Position numbers and translations under genes: made by a program
Shown here: positions 1 to 5,632 of the stretch, piece after piece
Position numbering within the stretch: the first letter of the stretch is position 1
Layout: each line of letters begins with the position of its first letter
Assembly (NCBI GenBank): GCA_003354055.1
Contig: PIVQ01000429.1
Span: 1-6,425 of the forward strand
DNA length: 6,425 nucleotides
Origin: Desulfobacteraceae bacterium
Lineage (GTDB): Bacteria > Desulfobacterota > Desulfobacteria > Desulfobacterales > Desulfobacteraceae
Direction of reading: 5' to 3'
Notes under the pieces: generated by a model
What the model was told of the DNA's origin: nothing
The model's input: only the letters and a program-made list of their open reading frames with translations
The model's database searches: none

Positions 1-398
1 TTGGCAATACACTGGCGGGCCTCTGCCATGAGCCATGGGAAGAACTGCATGGCAGAGACTTCCAGGGTCACGGCATTGCCTGAGTCCAGAAAGGATAGAT
101 CTGCATCCTGGCCCAGAAGATCTTTGCTATAGTCATCTATAGAGACAAAGGCTTTGTTGTTCCGCTGCTCCATCAGCCATTCAAGATCAGCCACATAGGG
201 GGAGTTCATTTCCTTGAGCCGGTTCATCAAAGATTCCGGATCCCGGGCTTTTCTGGCTTTTTCATTAATGGCATCTGCACCGCCGAATTTTTCGATCAAG
301 GCGTCAAGCGCGGTTGTCAATTCGTTGTCAGGGCTTGTCAGCACCTGGTTAATCACATCCAAATCCCCTTGTCTGATCATGAGTTGATCCTTTGACAT
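1..398 (-). CDS. Unrecognised conserved-looking protein, C-terminus cut by window edge
   Basis: An open frame runs on the minus strand from an ATG at 398 to the left edge, giving 132 residues with no stop. The start is well supported: AGAAGGGGG lies 5-6 bases upstream, and the codon use matches the neighbouring panB. The visible part begins MSKDQLMIRQGDLDVINQVL and looks soluble, acidic and largely helical, with no signal peptide or membrane segment. Notable stretches are LIEKFGGADAINEKARKARD (about residues 34-53), SPYVADLEWLMEQRNNKAF (about 66-84) and a hydrophobic AMQFFPWLMAEARQCI near the visible end. I do not recognise a family and assign no function. It lies 46 bp downstream of the panB stop on the same strand, so it is probably the third gene of an lrp-panB operon. 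That position could mean a metabolic role, but this is only context. The call that it is a gene is firm; the product is unknown. Confidence 0.8.
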   Translation of the reverse strand, partial: MSKDQLMIRQGDLDVINQVLTSPDNELTTALDALIEKFGGADAINEKARKARDPESLMNRLKEMNSPYVADLEWLMEQRNNKAFVSIDDYSKDLLGQDADLSFLDSGNAVTLEVSAMQFFPWLMAEARQCIA

Positions 399-444
399 CG
401 TATTACCCCCTTCTATTTGATTATATATGGATTCTGCGTTGTTT

Positions 445-1302
445 CTAAGCGTCTTTATCATTCATCAGGGCTGTAAACTTTTCCTGTTCCCCCTCCAGCA
501 TATGGTAACAGTGCTGGTCTTCAGGAAATGCTCCTGTTCTTACATCGTTGCAATAGGCTTTCATGGCATCGGTGATGATGGTGGCCACATCGCAATATTT
601 TTTGACAAATTTAGGTGTAAATGCCTGGAACTGGCCGATGAGATCGCTGACAATGAGCAATTGGCCGTCGCAGTCTGCCCCAGCCCCTATGGAATAAACC
701 GGTATGGAAAGAATTTCGGCAATATGGGCGCAAACTTCAGGCGGTACCGCTTCCACCAGGAGCAGCTGGGCCCCAGACTTTTCAACTGCCAGGGCATCTT
801 CTACTACCAGTGCCGCAGCATCAGCGGTCCTTCCTTGAGCTTTATGACCGCCAAGTATGCCTGAACTCTGGGGAGTAAGGCCGATATGGCCCACCACCAG
901 GATTCCGGCATCCACAATGGCCCGGATTCGGGAGGCGACGCGGGTTCCCCCTTCCAGTTTGACCGCATCCACGTCCGCCTCTTTGAGGAAGCGGCCGGCA
1001 TTTAATACCGCATCTGTATCCGATGCCTGATAACTCATGAAAGGCATATCCCCTATTACAAAGGTATTGGGGGCGCCCCTGCGTACGGCATCACAGTGGA
1101 CAATGCATTGATCCATGGTCACGGGCACCGTACTTTTATATCCGTAGACGCACATCCCCAGCGAATCACCCACCAGGATCATGTCCAGCCCTGCTTCTTC
1201 TGCAAACCTTGCCGTGGGAAAGTCATAGGAGGTGAGCCAGGTAATTTTCTCTCTGTTTTTTTTCATCCGGTAAAAATCATGGATTGCTTTTTTTGTTGCC
1301 AT
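445..1302 (-). CDS. panB: 3-methyl-2-oxobutanoate hydroxymethyltransferase (ketopantoate hydroxymethyltransferase)
   Basis: PanB transfers a hydroxymethyl group from 5,10-methylene-tetrahydrofolate to 2-oxoisovalerate, giving ketopantoate. This is the first committed step of pantothenate and CoA synthesis, and it takes place in the cytoplasm. The 285-residue protein has the normal family length and a complete TIM-barrel signature. Visible motifs are TSYDFPTARFAEEAGLDMIL (about 24-43), VGDSLGM with metal ligand Asp46, AVRRGAPN (72-79), IGDMPFM with metal ligand Asp85, KLEGG with Glu117, GHIGLTPQS (138-146), and LVEAVP with the catalytic Glu184, followed by SIGAGADCDGQ (204-213). All expected active-site residues are present. 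AAGGAG lies 6 bases before the ATG. The gene follows the Lrp-type regulator by 26 bp and is probably transcribed with it. No panC or panD is visible. The C-terminal tail (about 260-285) is not strongly conserved, as is usual for the family. Confidence 0.97.
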   Translation of the reverse strand: MATKKAIHDFYRMKKNREKITWLTSYDFPTARFAEEAGLDMILVGDSLGMCVYGYKSTVPVTMDQCIVHCDAVRRGAPNTFVIGDMPFMSYQASDTDAVLNAGRFLKEADVDAVKLEGGTRVASRIRAIVDAGILVVGHIGLTPQSSGILGGHKAQGRTADAAALVVEDALAVEKSGAQLLLVEAVPPEVCAHIAEILSIPVYSIGAGADCDGQLLIVSDLIGQFQAFTPKFVKKYCDVATIITDAMKAYCNDVRTGAFPEDQHCYHMLEGEQEKFTALMNDKDA

Positions 1303-1328
1303 GAATATCTCCTTGAGTTTGATTGATA

Positions 1329-1802
1329 TTATGTTGCCGCATCTATGGGCCAGCCCTGGTCAGGCTTGACCTCTTCATAGACCAGAAAAGTTTCGATTTT
1401 GCCCATGCCCGGAATGGTGGCCAGCCCCTTTTTGACCAACTCCCCCAGTTGTTCCAGATCCGGTGCCACCACATGGAGAAGGTAATCAAACCGGCCCGTG
1501 ATGTGGTAACAGGCTCTTACATTGGGGATCTTATTTATTTCATCCTCAAGTGTCTCGATATCTTTTACCTGGTGCCGGTTCAGGGATATACAGGCAAATC
1601 CCTGTGCCATGAGCCCCAATTTAGTGGGATTTACGACTGCCCGATATCCCTGGATCACCCCACGATCTTCCAGCTTTTTAACACGGTCCAGCATGGTGGA
1701 AGGGGCAAGGCCAGTTTCTTTGGCCAGTTCGGAATTCTTTTTACGTCCGTCCTGCTGAAGTGCTTTGAGGGTATGGCAGTCGATATGGTCCATTTTATCC
1801 AT
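1329..1802 (-). CDS. Lrp/AsnC family transcriptional regulator
   Basis: This is a 157-residue regulator of normal Lrp/AsnC length. An N-terminal winged helix-turn-helix (about residues 5-55) includes SELAKETGLAPSTMLDRVKK and the wing GVIQGYRAVVNP. A C-terminal ligand-binding RAM domain (about 65-145) carries the family motif TGRFDYLLHV at 102-111. Such proteins form dimers that assemble into octamers or longer arrays, wrap DNA, and sense amino acids or related acids. The first ATG is preferred because AAAGGAG ends 5 bases before it; a second ATG at 1793 is possible. Being first in the operon and directly before panB, it may tune pantothenate synthesis to the valine or oxo-acid supply and may control its own promoter. 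Those roles are inferred from position. Which of several Lrp paralogues it is cannot be told from the sequence. Confidence 0.93.
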   Translation of the reverse strand: MDKMDHIDCHTLKALQQDGRKKNSELAKETGLAPSTMLDRVKKLEDRGVIQGYRAVVNPTKLGLMAQGFACISLNRHQVKDIETLEDEINKIPNVRACYHITGRFDYLLHVVAPDLEQLGELVKKGLATIPGMGKIETFLVYEEVKPDQGWPIDAAT

Positions 1803-1812
1803 GGGCGCTCCT

Positions 1813-1825
1813 TTGTTTTAAACAA
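1813..1825. promoter_or_regulatory. Palindrome TTGTTT-T-AAACAA next to the lrp ribosome site
   Basis: This perfect 13-bp inverted repeat has one central base and lies about 10 bp before the lrp start, touching the Shine-Dalgarno stretch at 1808-1814. It is one of three GTTT(0-1)AAAC palindromes in the window, each in front of a transcription unit. It may be an operator or simply an AT-rich leader palindrome. Confidence 0.3.
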
Positions 1826-1856
1826 CTGAGTAAAAGGTATAAACTAAATCTTATTC

Positions 1857-1889
1857 ATTATGTATTGCCGAATTTGATTTTTATGTCAA
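1857..1889 (-). promoter_or_regulatory. Candidate promoter of the lrp-panB operon
   Basis: On the minus strand a perfect -35 hexamer TTGACA lies at 1889-1884. The -10 side is poorer: AATACA at 1866-1861 gives the ideal 17-base spacer but only 3/6 matches, while CATAAT at 1862-1857 matches 5/6 at a long 21-base spacer. Initiation near 1850 would leave a leader of about 50 bases before the lrp start. The repeat CCGAATTT at 1868-1875 falls inside the spacer, where a bound regulator would block polymerase. Exact placement is uncertain. Confidence 0.35.
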
Positions 1890-1945
1890 GATAAAAGACA
1901 GAATTTTCAAGATAAATAATTGAAATATTACCGAATTTTATTCGG
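1868..1945. promoter_or_regulatory. Candidate Lrp-type operator: one full palindrome and one half-site
   Basis: At 1931-1945 there is a perfect inverted repeat, CCGAAT-TTT-ATTCGG. A second partial copy, CCGAATTTGATT, starts at 1868 and matches the full site in 11 of 12 bases (CCGAATTTTATT). The two starts are 63 bp apart, close to six turns of B-DNA, so they face the same side of the helix. An AT-rich centre with short inverted arms and helical phasing is typical of sites bound by Lrp/AsnC octamers. The lrp gene lies immediately downstream on the minus strand, which makes autoregulation the simplest reading. Binding is inferred, not shown. Confidence 0.4.
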
Positions 1946-2030
1946 GTGTTGTTCGTAAATGCTGAAGTAATTCGATGTGCGTAGTTGGGTTCGCCAGGAA
2001 GGCCGGGAATCTCGCTCTTTCGAATGAAAT

Positions 2031-2059
2031 TTGACTGATAGTTTAAACTAGGATAGAGG
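2031..2059 (+). promoter_or_regulatory. Candidate promoter/operator for the cysteine-cluster gene, with 12-bp palindrome
   Basis: TTGACT at 2031-2036 is a 5/6 match to a -35 element. A perfect 12-bp palindrome, TAGTTTAAACTA, follows at 2039-2050. The -10 at 17 bases is weak (TAGAGG, 2054-2059, 3/6), so a regulator or a different start may be involved. The palindrome would lie between -35 and -10, a usual place for an operator. Confidence 0.3.
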
Positions 2060-2081
2060 AAAGGGCAAAAAGGAGAACTGT

Positions 2082-2825
2082 ATGATGGATTCCCAGATGG
2101 ATTCTCAAAAAACAGTGGAGAAGTTGGACCGGGTCTACCGGATATTTGATAAGGCGATAGATGATTTTCCCGTGGCCTGTAAAGAGAAGTGTGCGGATTG
2201 TTGTACCTGTAATGTGGTGGCCACAAGCCTGGAAATTGCCTGGCTTTTCTCCCGGCTGGGCGAAGATGAGATTACAGCCCTTCGAGCAAGACTGAAAGAC
2301 TCTGTTTCAAAAAAAAGATATCAGCCTCGATTTACCACCAATGAATTTGCTCTGGGGTGCATAGAGGGCCGGGACCTTGAAGAAGAGGAGAACGATCCCG
2401 TCTGGGGAAGATGCCCTCTGCTGGAAGACGGCAGGTGCACGGTATATCATGCCCGGCCCCTTGGCTGCCGGAATATGATGTCGGAAACATCTTGCGCAAA
2501 AAACGGATACGCACAGATGCCCGAACTTGCCCTGACTATTAATAATATCTTTCTCCAATACATTGAACATATGGATTCTCTGGGCTTTTCCGGCAACCTG
2601 ACCGATATGCTCGGGCTTTATCTGAAATATGGGGTATCCGGCGGGGCGTCAGGGCAAAAAAGTGATGCATTTCCTTTGTCCCTTGAAAATCTGAAAGATT
2701 CTGATAAAACAGGGGTATTCATCCGGAATTATAAAATTCCGGCGCTGATGATACCCCCTGAACACCGCAACGCTGTGGCCCCCATCCTTGAAGAAATCAA
2801 TACCCCGGGAAAGGGTCGTATCTGA
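2082..2825 (+). CDS. YkgJ-type (CxxCxxCC) cysteine-cluster protein, probable metal or Fe-S binder
   Basis: This 247-residue soluble protein carries the cysteine signature of the YkgJ/CxxCxxCC family (Pfam PF03692), whose members are thought to bind zinc or an iron-sulfur cluster and whose reaction is unknown. The first cluster is Cys33, Cys37, Cys40, Cys41 and Cys43. Next comes Cys93. The second cluster is CPLLEDGRCTVYHARPLGCR, with Cys111, Cys119 and Cys129 and the family's RPLxCR motif, then Cys138. That is ten cysteines, more than the minimal family pattern. Residues 1-30 form a helix (KTVEKLDRVYRIFDKAIDDF), and the part after about 190 is a poorly conserved tail. AAGGAG at 2070-2075 serves either of two adjacent ATGs (2082 or 2085); the first is used here. 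It is divergent from the lrp operon and 100 bp before the purine genes. No signal peptide is seen. The family call is firm and the function is open. Confidence 0.88.
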   Translation: MMDSQMDSQKTVEKLDRVYRIFDKAIDDFPVACKEKCADCCTCNVVATSLEIAWLFSRLGEDEITALRARLKDSVSKKRYQPRFTTNEFALGCIEGRDLEEEENDPVWGRCPLLEDGRCTVYHARPLGCRNMMSETSCAKNGYAQMPELALTINNIFLQYIEHMDSLGFSGNLTDMLGLYLKYGVSGGASGQKSDAFPLSLENLKDSDKTGVFIRNYKIPALMIPPEHRNAVAPILEEINTPGKGRI

Positions 2826-2850
2826 AGCCTGTGCAGGGGCCTGTTCTTCC

Positions 2851-2881
2851 TTGACTTGAAGGTCCGGGATAGTTTAAAACT
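2851..2881 (+). promoter_or_regulatory. Candidate promoter of the purine gene pair, -10 inside a palindrome
   Basis: TTGACT at 2851-2856 (5/6 to the -35 consensus) is followed after 16 bases by TTTAAA at 2873-2878 (4/6 to the -10). The -10 lies within the inverted repeat AGTTT-A-AAACT at 2871-2881. The 11 bases GATAGTTTAAA (2868-2878) are identical to 2037-2047 before the preceding gene. A start near 2885 would give a leader of about 40 bases. TAAGGA at 2914-2919, 6 bases before the ATG at 2926, is the ribosome site. A bound protein at the palindrome would compete directly with polymerase. Confidence 0.4.
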
Positions 2882-2925
2882 CGAAACTAAGATAACGTAT
2901 CAACCCATAAAAATAAGGACGGATC

Positions 2926-3609
2926 ATGGGAAAAAATGTGGTAGGAAAAATTGATGACAAGGTGAAGATCAATACCATGCTGGTGAGTGTGTCCGATAAA
3001 ACCGGCCTGGAAACCTTTATTCCCGGAATGGTTGAAGCCAACCCCGATCTTTTGATCTTGTCAACCGGCGGTACCTATGCAAAGCTTTTGGACATTTTAG
3101 GGGATAAAGCCGATACCTGCCTCAAGCAGGTGTCTGACTATACAGGCCAGCCTGAAACCCAGGGCGGACTGGTTAAAACCCTGGATTTCAAGATTTATCT
3201 GGGATTGCTCTCCGAAACCTATAACGATGCCCATCAGGATGATCTGAAAAGGACCCGGGCCCTTGCCATTGATATGGTGGTGGTTAATCTTTATCCCTTC
3301 AGTCAGACCATTGCCCAGGAAGGGGTAACGGTTGAAAATGCCAGGGGCAATATTGATATCGGCGGCCCGACTATGATCCGTGCCTCTGCAAAGAATTTTA
3401 TCCGGGTGGCCTCAGTGGTGGATCCTGAAAGCTACGGGGATATCCTGGAAAAGGTTCGTGCCCAGGACGGTTCCCTGTCGCTGGCCGACCGGTTTGAGTT
3501 GTCAAAAAAGGCATTTGAGCACACAGCGGTTTATGACCGGACCATTTCCGACTTCCTGGGCGCCCAGTCCCTGTCCCAGGTTCAATCATGTTATTCAACA
3601 GGAGAGTAA
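2926..3609 (+). CDS. purH: IMP cyclohydrolase (stand-alone N-terminal half of PurH)
   Basis: This enzyme closes the ring of FAICAR (5-formamido-imidazole-4-carboxamide ribotide) to IMP, the last step of purine synthesis. In most bacteria it is the N-terminal domain of the bifunctional PurH. Here it is a separate 227-residue protein with the MGS-like fold: SVSDKTGLETF (21-31), LSTGGTYAKLLD (45-56), VSDYTGQPE (69-77), NLYPF (121-125) and NIDIGGPTMIRASAKN (142-157). Residues aligning with the catalytic set known from human ATIC are kept: Lys84, Tyr123, Asp144 and Lys156. One oddity is that the usual KTLHPKIHGG loop reads KTLDFKIYLG, with both histidines lost. The stop at 3607-3609 ends the domain where the fused enzyme would have its linker. 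The next gene starts 3 bp later and its ribosome site lies inside this gene's last codons, so translation is probably coupled and the products may form a complex. Confidence 0.93.
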   Translation: MGKNVVGKIDDKVKINTMLVSVSDKTGLETFIPGMVEANPDLLILSTGGTYAKLLDILGDKADTCLKQVSDYTGQPETQGGLVKTLDFKIYLGLLSETYNDAHQDDLKRTRALAIDMVVVNLYPFSQTIAQEGVTVENARGNIDIGGPTMIRASAKNFIRVASVVDPESYGDILEKVRAQDGSLSLADRFELSKKAFEHTAVYDRTISDFLGAQSLSQVQSCYSTGE

Positions 3610-3612
3610 ATC

Positions 3613-4863
3613 ATGGCCAAAGATTTAAAGCAGATGTACAAAACCATTATGGATGACCATTTTACACCGGCAATGGAGATTTCATTTGTGGACGGGGACA
3701 ACCGTCAGACCTTGTATTATGATAAGGTCTCCTGGGTCATTGACGGGGTGGAAAAAGGGCTTCGTTACGGAGAAAACCCGGGACAGGAAGCGGCCCTCTA
3801 TCGTCTGGTTAACGGAAATCTGGCTTTGGGCGATGCCAAGACCATAACGCCTGGTAAATATCTGGTGTCAGACATTGAACTGCTCCAGTCAGGCAAACAT
3901 CCGGGAAAGACCAATTTGACGGATGCAGACAACGCTTTGAACATCTTAAGATATTTTACAGATACTCCCTGTGCCGTTATTGTCAAGCACAACAACCCCT
4001 GCGGGGCAGCCCGGGCTGCCAGCCTGGAAGAGGCATACAACAAAGCCTACATGGCAGACCGCATTGCAGCATTCGGCGGATGTATCGCGCTGAACAAGGC
4101 AGTGGACAAAGCCACTGCAGAGGCCATTGCCAGCCAGTATGCGGAAGTGGTGGTTGCCCCTGAGTTCGAAGACGGGGTTATCGATATTCTGGGTGCCAGA
4201 AAAAATCTGCGTGTCATCCGTATTAATGCCATTGACCGTCTTCAGTCCTATATCGGTGACCGGGTGGTGGATTTTAAAAGCCTGATGGACGGCGGTCTTG
4301 TTGCCCAGTGGTCCTTTGTTCCCGAAACCCTGAAAAAAGAAGACCTGGCCGTTGCCAGTACGGAATATAAAGGTGAAGCCTTCAGTGTGAACCGGCAGCC
4401 CACAGCCCAGGAATATGAAGATATGCTGTTTGGCTGGCTGGTGGAATCCGGTATCACCTCCAATTCAGTTATCTATGTAAAAGACAATTGCACGGTCGGG
4501 ATCGGAACTGGTGAGCAGGACAGGGTCGGGGTTGCGGAAATCGCCGTGGACAAAGCCTATAGAAAACTCTGTGACCGGTATTGTTTTGAACGGTATGAGA
4601 CAGCCTTTGCCGATATGACCGATCCGGACAAACGGGCGGAAATCGAGGCTGACGTCGCTGAAGCTAAGGGTGGCCTCATAGGGTCTTCCATGATCTCTGA
4701 CGCCTTCTTTCCCTTCAGAGACGGAATTGATGTGGGCTTAAGCCAGGGCGTTAAAGCCGTTGTTCAGCCCGGTGGCTCAATGAATGATTATCAGTCCATT
4801 GAAGCCTGCAATGAGAATGATGCTACCATGGTGTATACGGGGCAGAGAAGTTTTAAGCACTGA
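3613..4863 (+). CDS. purH: AICAR transformylase (stand-alone C-terminal half of PurH)
   Basis: This protein formylates AICAR with 10-formyl-tetrahydrofolate, the step before IMP cyclohydrolase. Over 416 residues it shows LRYGENPGQEAALY (50-63; usually ENPHQ), VKHNNPCGAA (124-133) with the catalytic Lys125-His126 pair, AFGGCIALN (153-161), LRYFTDTPCAV before it, SNSVIYVKDNCTVGIGTGEQ (283-302), SDAFFPFRDGID (362-373), VQPGGSMND (384-392) and the C-terminal TGQRSFKH. About 49 residues precede LRYGEN; they replace the linker of the fused enzyme and could serve as a contact surface. Between the VGIGTGEQDRV region and SDAFFPF there is a stretch of about 35 charged residues (roughly 318-353), longer than in common PurH. 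GGAG at 3601-3604, within the end of the preceding gene, is the ribosome site. A strong terminator follows 34 bp after the stop. Confidence 0.95.
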   Translation: MAKDLKQMYKTIMDDHFTPAMEISFVDGDNRQTLYYDKVSWVIDGVEKGLRYGENPGQEAALYRLVNGNLALGDAKTITPGKYLVSDIELLQSGKHPGKTNLTDADNALNILRYFTDTPCAVIVKHNNPCGAARAASLEEAYNKAYMADRIAAFGGCIALNKAVDKATAEAIASQYAEVVVAPEFEDGVIDILGARKNLRVIRINAIDRLQSYIGDRVVDFKSLMDGGLVAQWSFVPETLKKEDLAVASTEYKGEAFSVNRQPTAQEYEDMLFGWLVESGITSNSVIYVKDNCTVGIGTGEQDRVGVAEIAVDKAYRKLCDRYCFERYETAFADMTDPDKRAEIEADVAEAKGGLIGSSMISDAFFPFRDGIDVGLSQGVKAVVQPGGSMNDYQSIEACNENDATMVYTGQRSFKH

Positions 4864-4897
4864 TATCTAAGCTTCAAGATTCATTTTAAAAGAAACG

Positions 4898-4930
4898 ACG
4901 CCGGGCCTTTTTGCCCGGCGTTTTGTTTTT
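4898..4930 (+). terminator. Rho-independent terminator of the purine genes
   Basis: ACGCCGGGC (4898-4906) pairs perfectly with GCCCGGCGT (4913-4921) around a 6-base loop, CTTTTT. A T-rich run, TTTTGTTTTT, follows directly at 4921-4930. The stem is nine pairs and very GC-rich. It starts 34 bp after the AICAR transformylase stop and ends the plus-strand transcription unit. Confidence 0.93.
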
Positions 4931-5253
4931 GGGGACAGTGGAAAAATGTAATGATTTAACTATCGACTTGATCATGTCCTTCTGTTTTTTTCAGGGCAAT
5001 CGCATGTAGTTTTTTATAAGTTGCCTAGGGTCCAAGTATTTTCGCCCCAGACCCGGCGGCGGCAGGGTGAGGGGGATTCCTCTCTGATTGATCAATCGTC
5101 TTTTGGAAAGAATCATAATTAAACAATCGTAAAATTATCAATATTCTCAGTCGAGGGCCACCCTATTAAATGCTATTTACCCATTTTGCCAATGATACCA
5201 TGAGTAAATAGCATGATTGATGTTTCAATTTCCACCTTCCGGGCGAGCCGGAT
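4931..5253. other. Gene-free stretch with small palindromes
   Basis: No defensible gene lies here. It contains a perfect 12-bp palindrome, GATTGATCAATC (5086-5097), a GC-rich patch at about 5047-5075 in otherwise AT-rich DNA, the hairpin at 5171-5213 listed separately, and the small repeat TCCGG-gcgag-CCGGA (5238-5252). On the minus strand around 4950-5015 there are short open frames of about 20-35 codons, but nothing recognisable. The base composition differs from the coding half of the window. Confidence 0.5.
5171..5213. repeat. Inverted repeat TGCTATTTAC...GTAAATAGCA
   Basis: Arms at 5171-5184 and 5200-5213 match in 13 of 14 positions (mismatch 5181/5203) around a 15-base loop. The outer ten pairs are perfect. 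It lies about 40 bp beyond the stop of the minus-strand fragment at 5254-5451. It has no T-run of terminator quality. It may be the ends of a small decayed element or a protein-binding site. Confidence 0.6.
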
Positions 5254-5451
5254 TTATTTCATCTGCTTCGGTACAGGCCACCCAATGTCATTAACTTTAG
5301 CGAATCGGTTGATAACAATAATTGAACCGTCCTTTTTTTCAATAGAGCTAAGGATCGGCTCCAAAATTACTTGATCTTTTGTTTTTAAAATACCCAGTCT
5401 TTTAAGGGGTTTTGGAAACAAGTTTCTGCCCTTCAGGGTATTTCGATCAAG
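5254..5451 (-). pseudogene. Possible C-terminal remnant of a decayed gene
   Basis: A minus-strand open frame of 65 codons runs from just after a TAA (5454-5452) to a TAA at 5256-5254. It looks protein-like: NLFPKPLKRLGILKTKDQVI and then SIIVINRFAKVNDIGWPVP near the end, with a sensible mix of charged and hydrophobic residues. It has no ATG or GTG. A TTG at codon 11 with AAGG upstream is the only plausible start and would give 55 residues. The frame continues upstream past the TAA for 13 or so further codons, and the 133-bp inverted-repeat element lies just beyond. I do not recognise the family. The simplest reading is the tail of a gene that has lost its front by mutation, but chance cannot be excluded. 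Confidence 0.3.
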
Positions 5452-5499
5452 TTATTTTGTAACGATTCCTAAAAAAAAGGAACTTGATTCCACTGAGTA

Positions 5500-5632
5500 G
5501 GCATGTGGGGGAAAGGGGTTCCACTAAATCTCCAGCGGTCGTCGTGACCGCTGAAGAAGCGAGAGGACAACTGGCTTTCAGTCCATGACGCCACCTGCCC
5601 TCACGCCGTTCCACCCCTTCCCCCCACATGCC
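5500..5632. repeat. 133-bp element with 20-bp terminal inverted repeats and an inner hairpin (MITE-like)
   Basis: The left end GGCATGTGGGGGAAAGGGGT (5500-5519) is the reverse complement of the right end (5613-5632) in 19 of 20 positions. Inside, CAGCGGTC (5533-5540) pairs with GACCGCTG (5546-5553) over a 5-base loop. Also GTTCCAC occurs just inside both ends in direct orientation (5518-5524 and 5608-5614). GC content is clearly above the flanks. No transposase is encoded and no obvious target duplication flanks it. A small non-autonomous mobile element or a folded RNA gene are both possible. Removing exactly these 133 bp puts the minus-strand frame from 5789 in register with the frame that runs to 5447. 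Confidence 0.55.

Noticed and set aside
427..864. 145-codon plus-strand frame antisense to panB
   Set aside because: panB is certain on the other strand, and this frame has no recognisable protein features.
1858..2226. 122-codon minus-strand frame spanning the divergent region and the start of the cysteine-cluster gene
   Set aside because: It overlaps the well-supported cysteine-cluster gene antisense and continues into promoter DNA; its residue make-up (many Pro, Ser, Tyr, Asn) is typical of a shadow frame.
2834..2843. CAGGGGCCTG as a terminator between the cysteine-cluster gene and the purine pair
   Set aside because: The stem is only four pairs with no following T-run, so it cannot be called a terminator.
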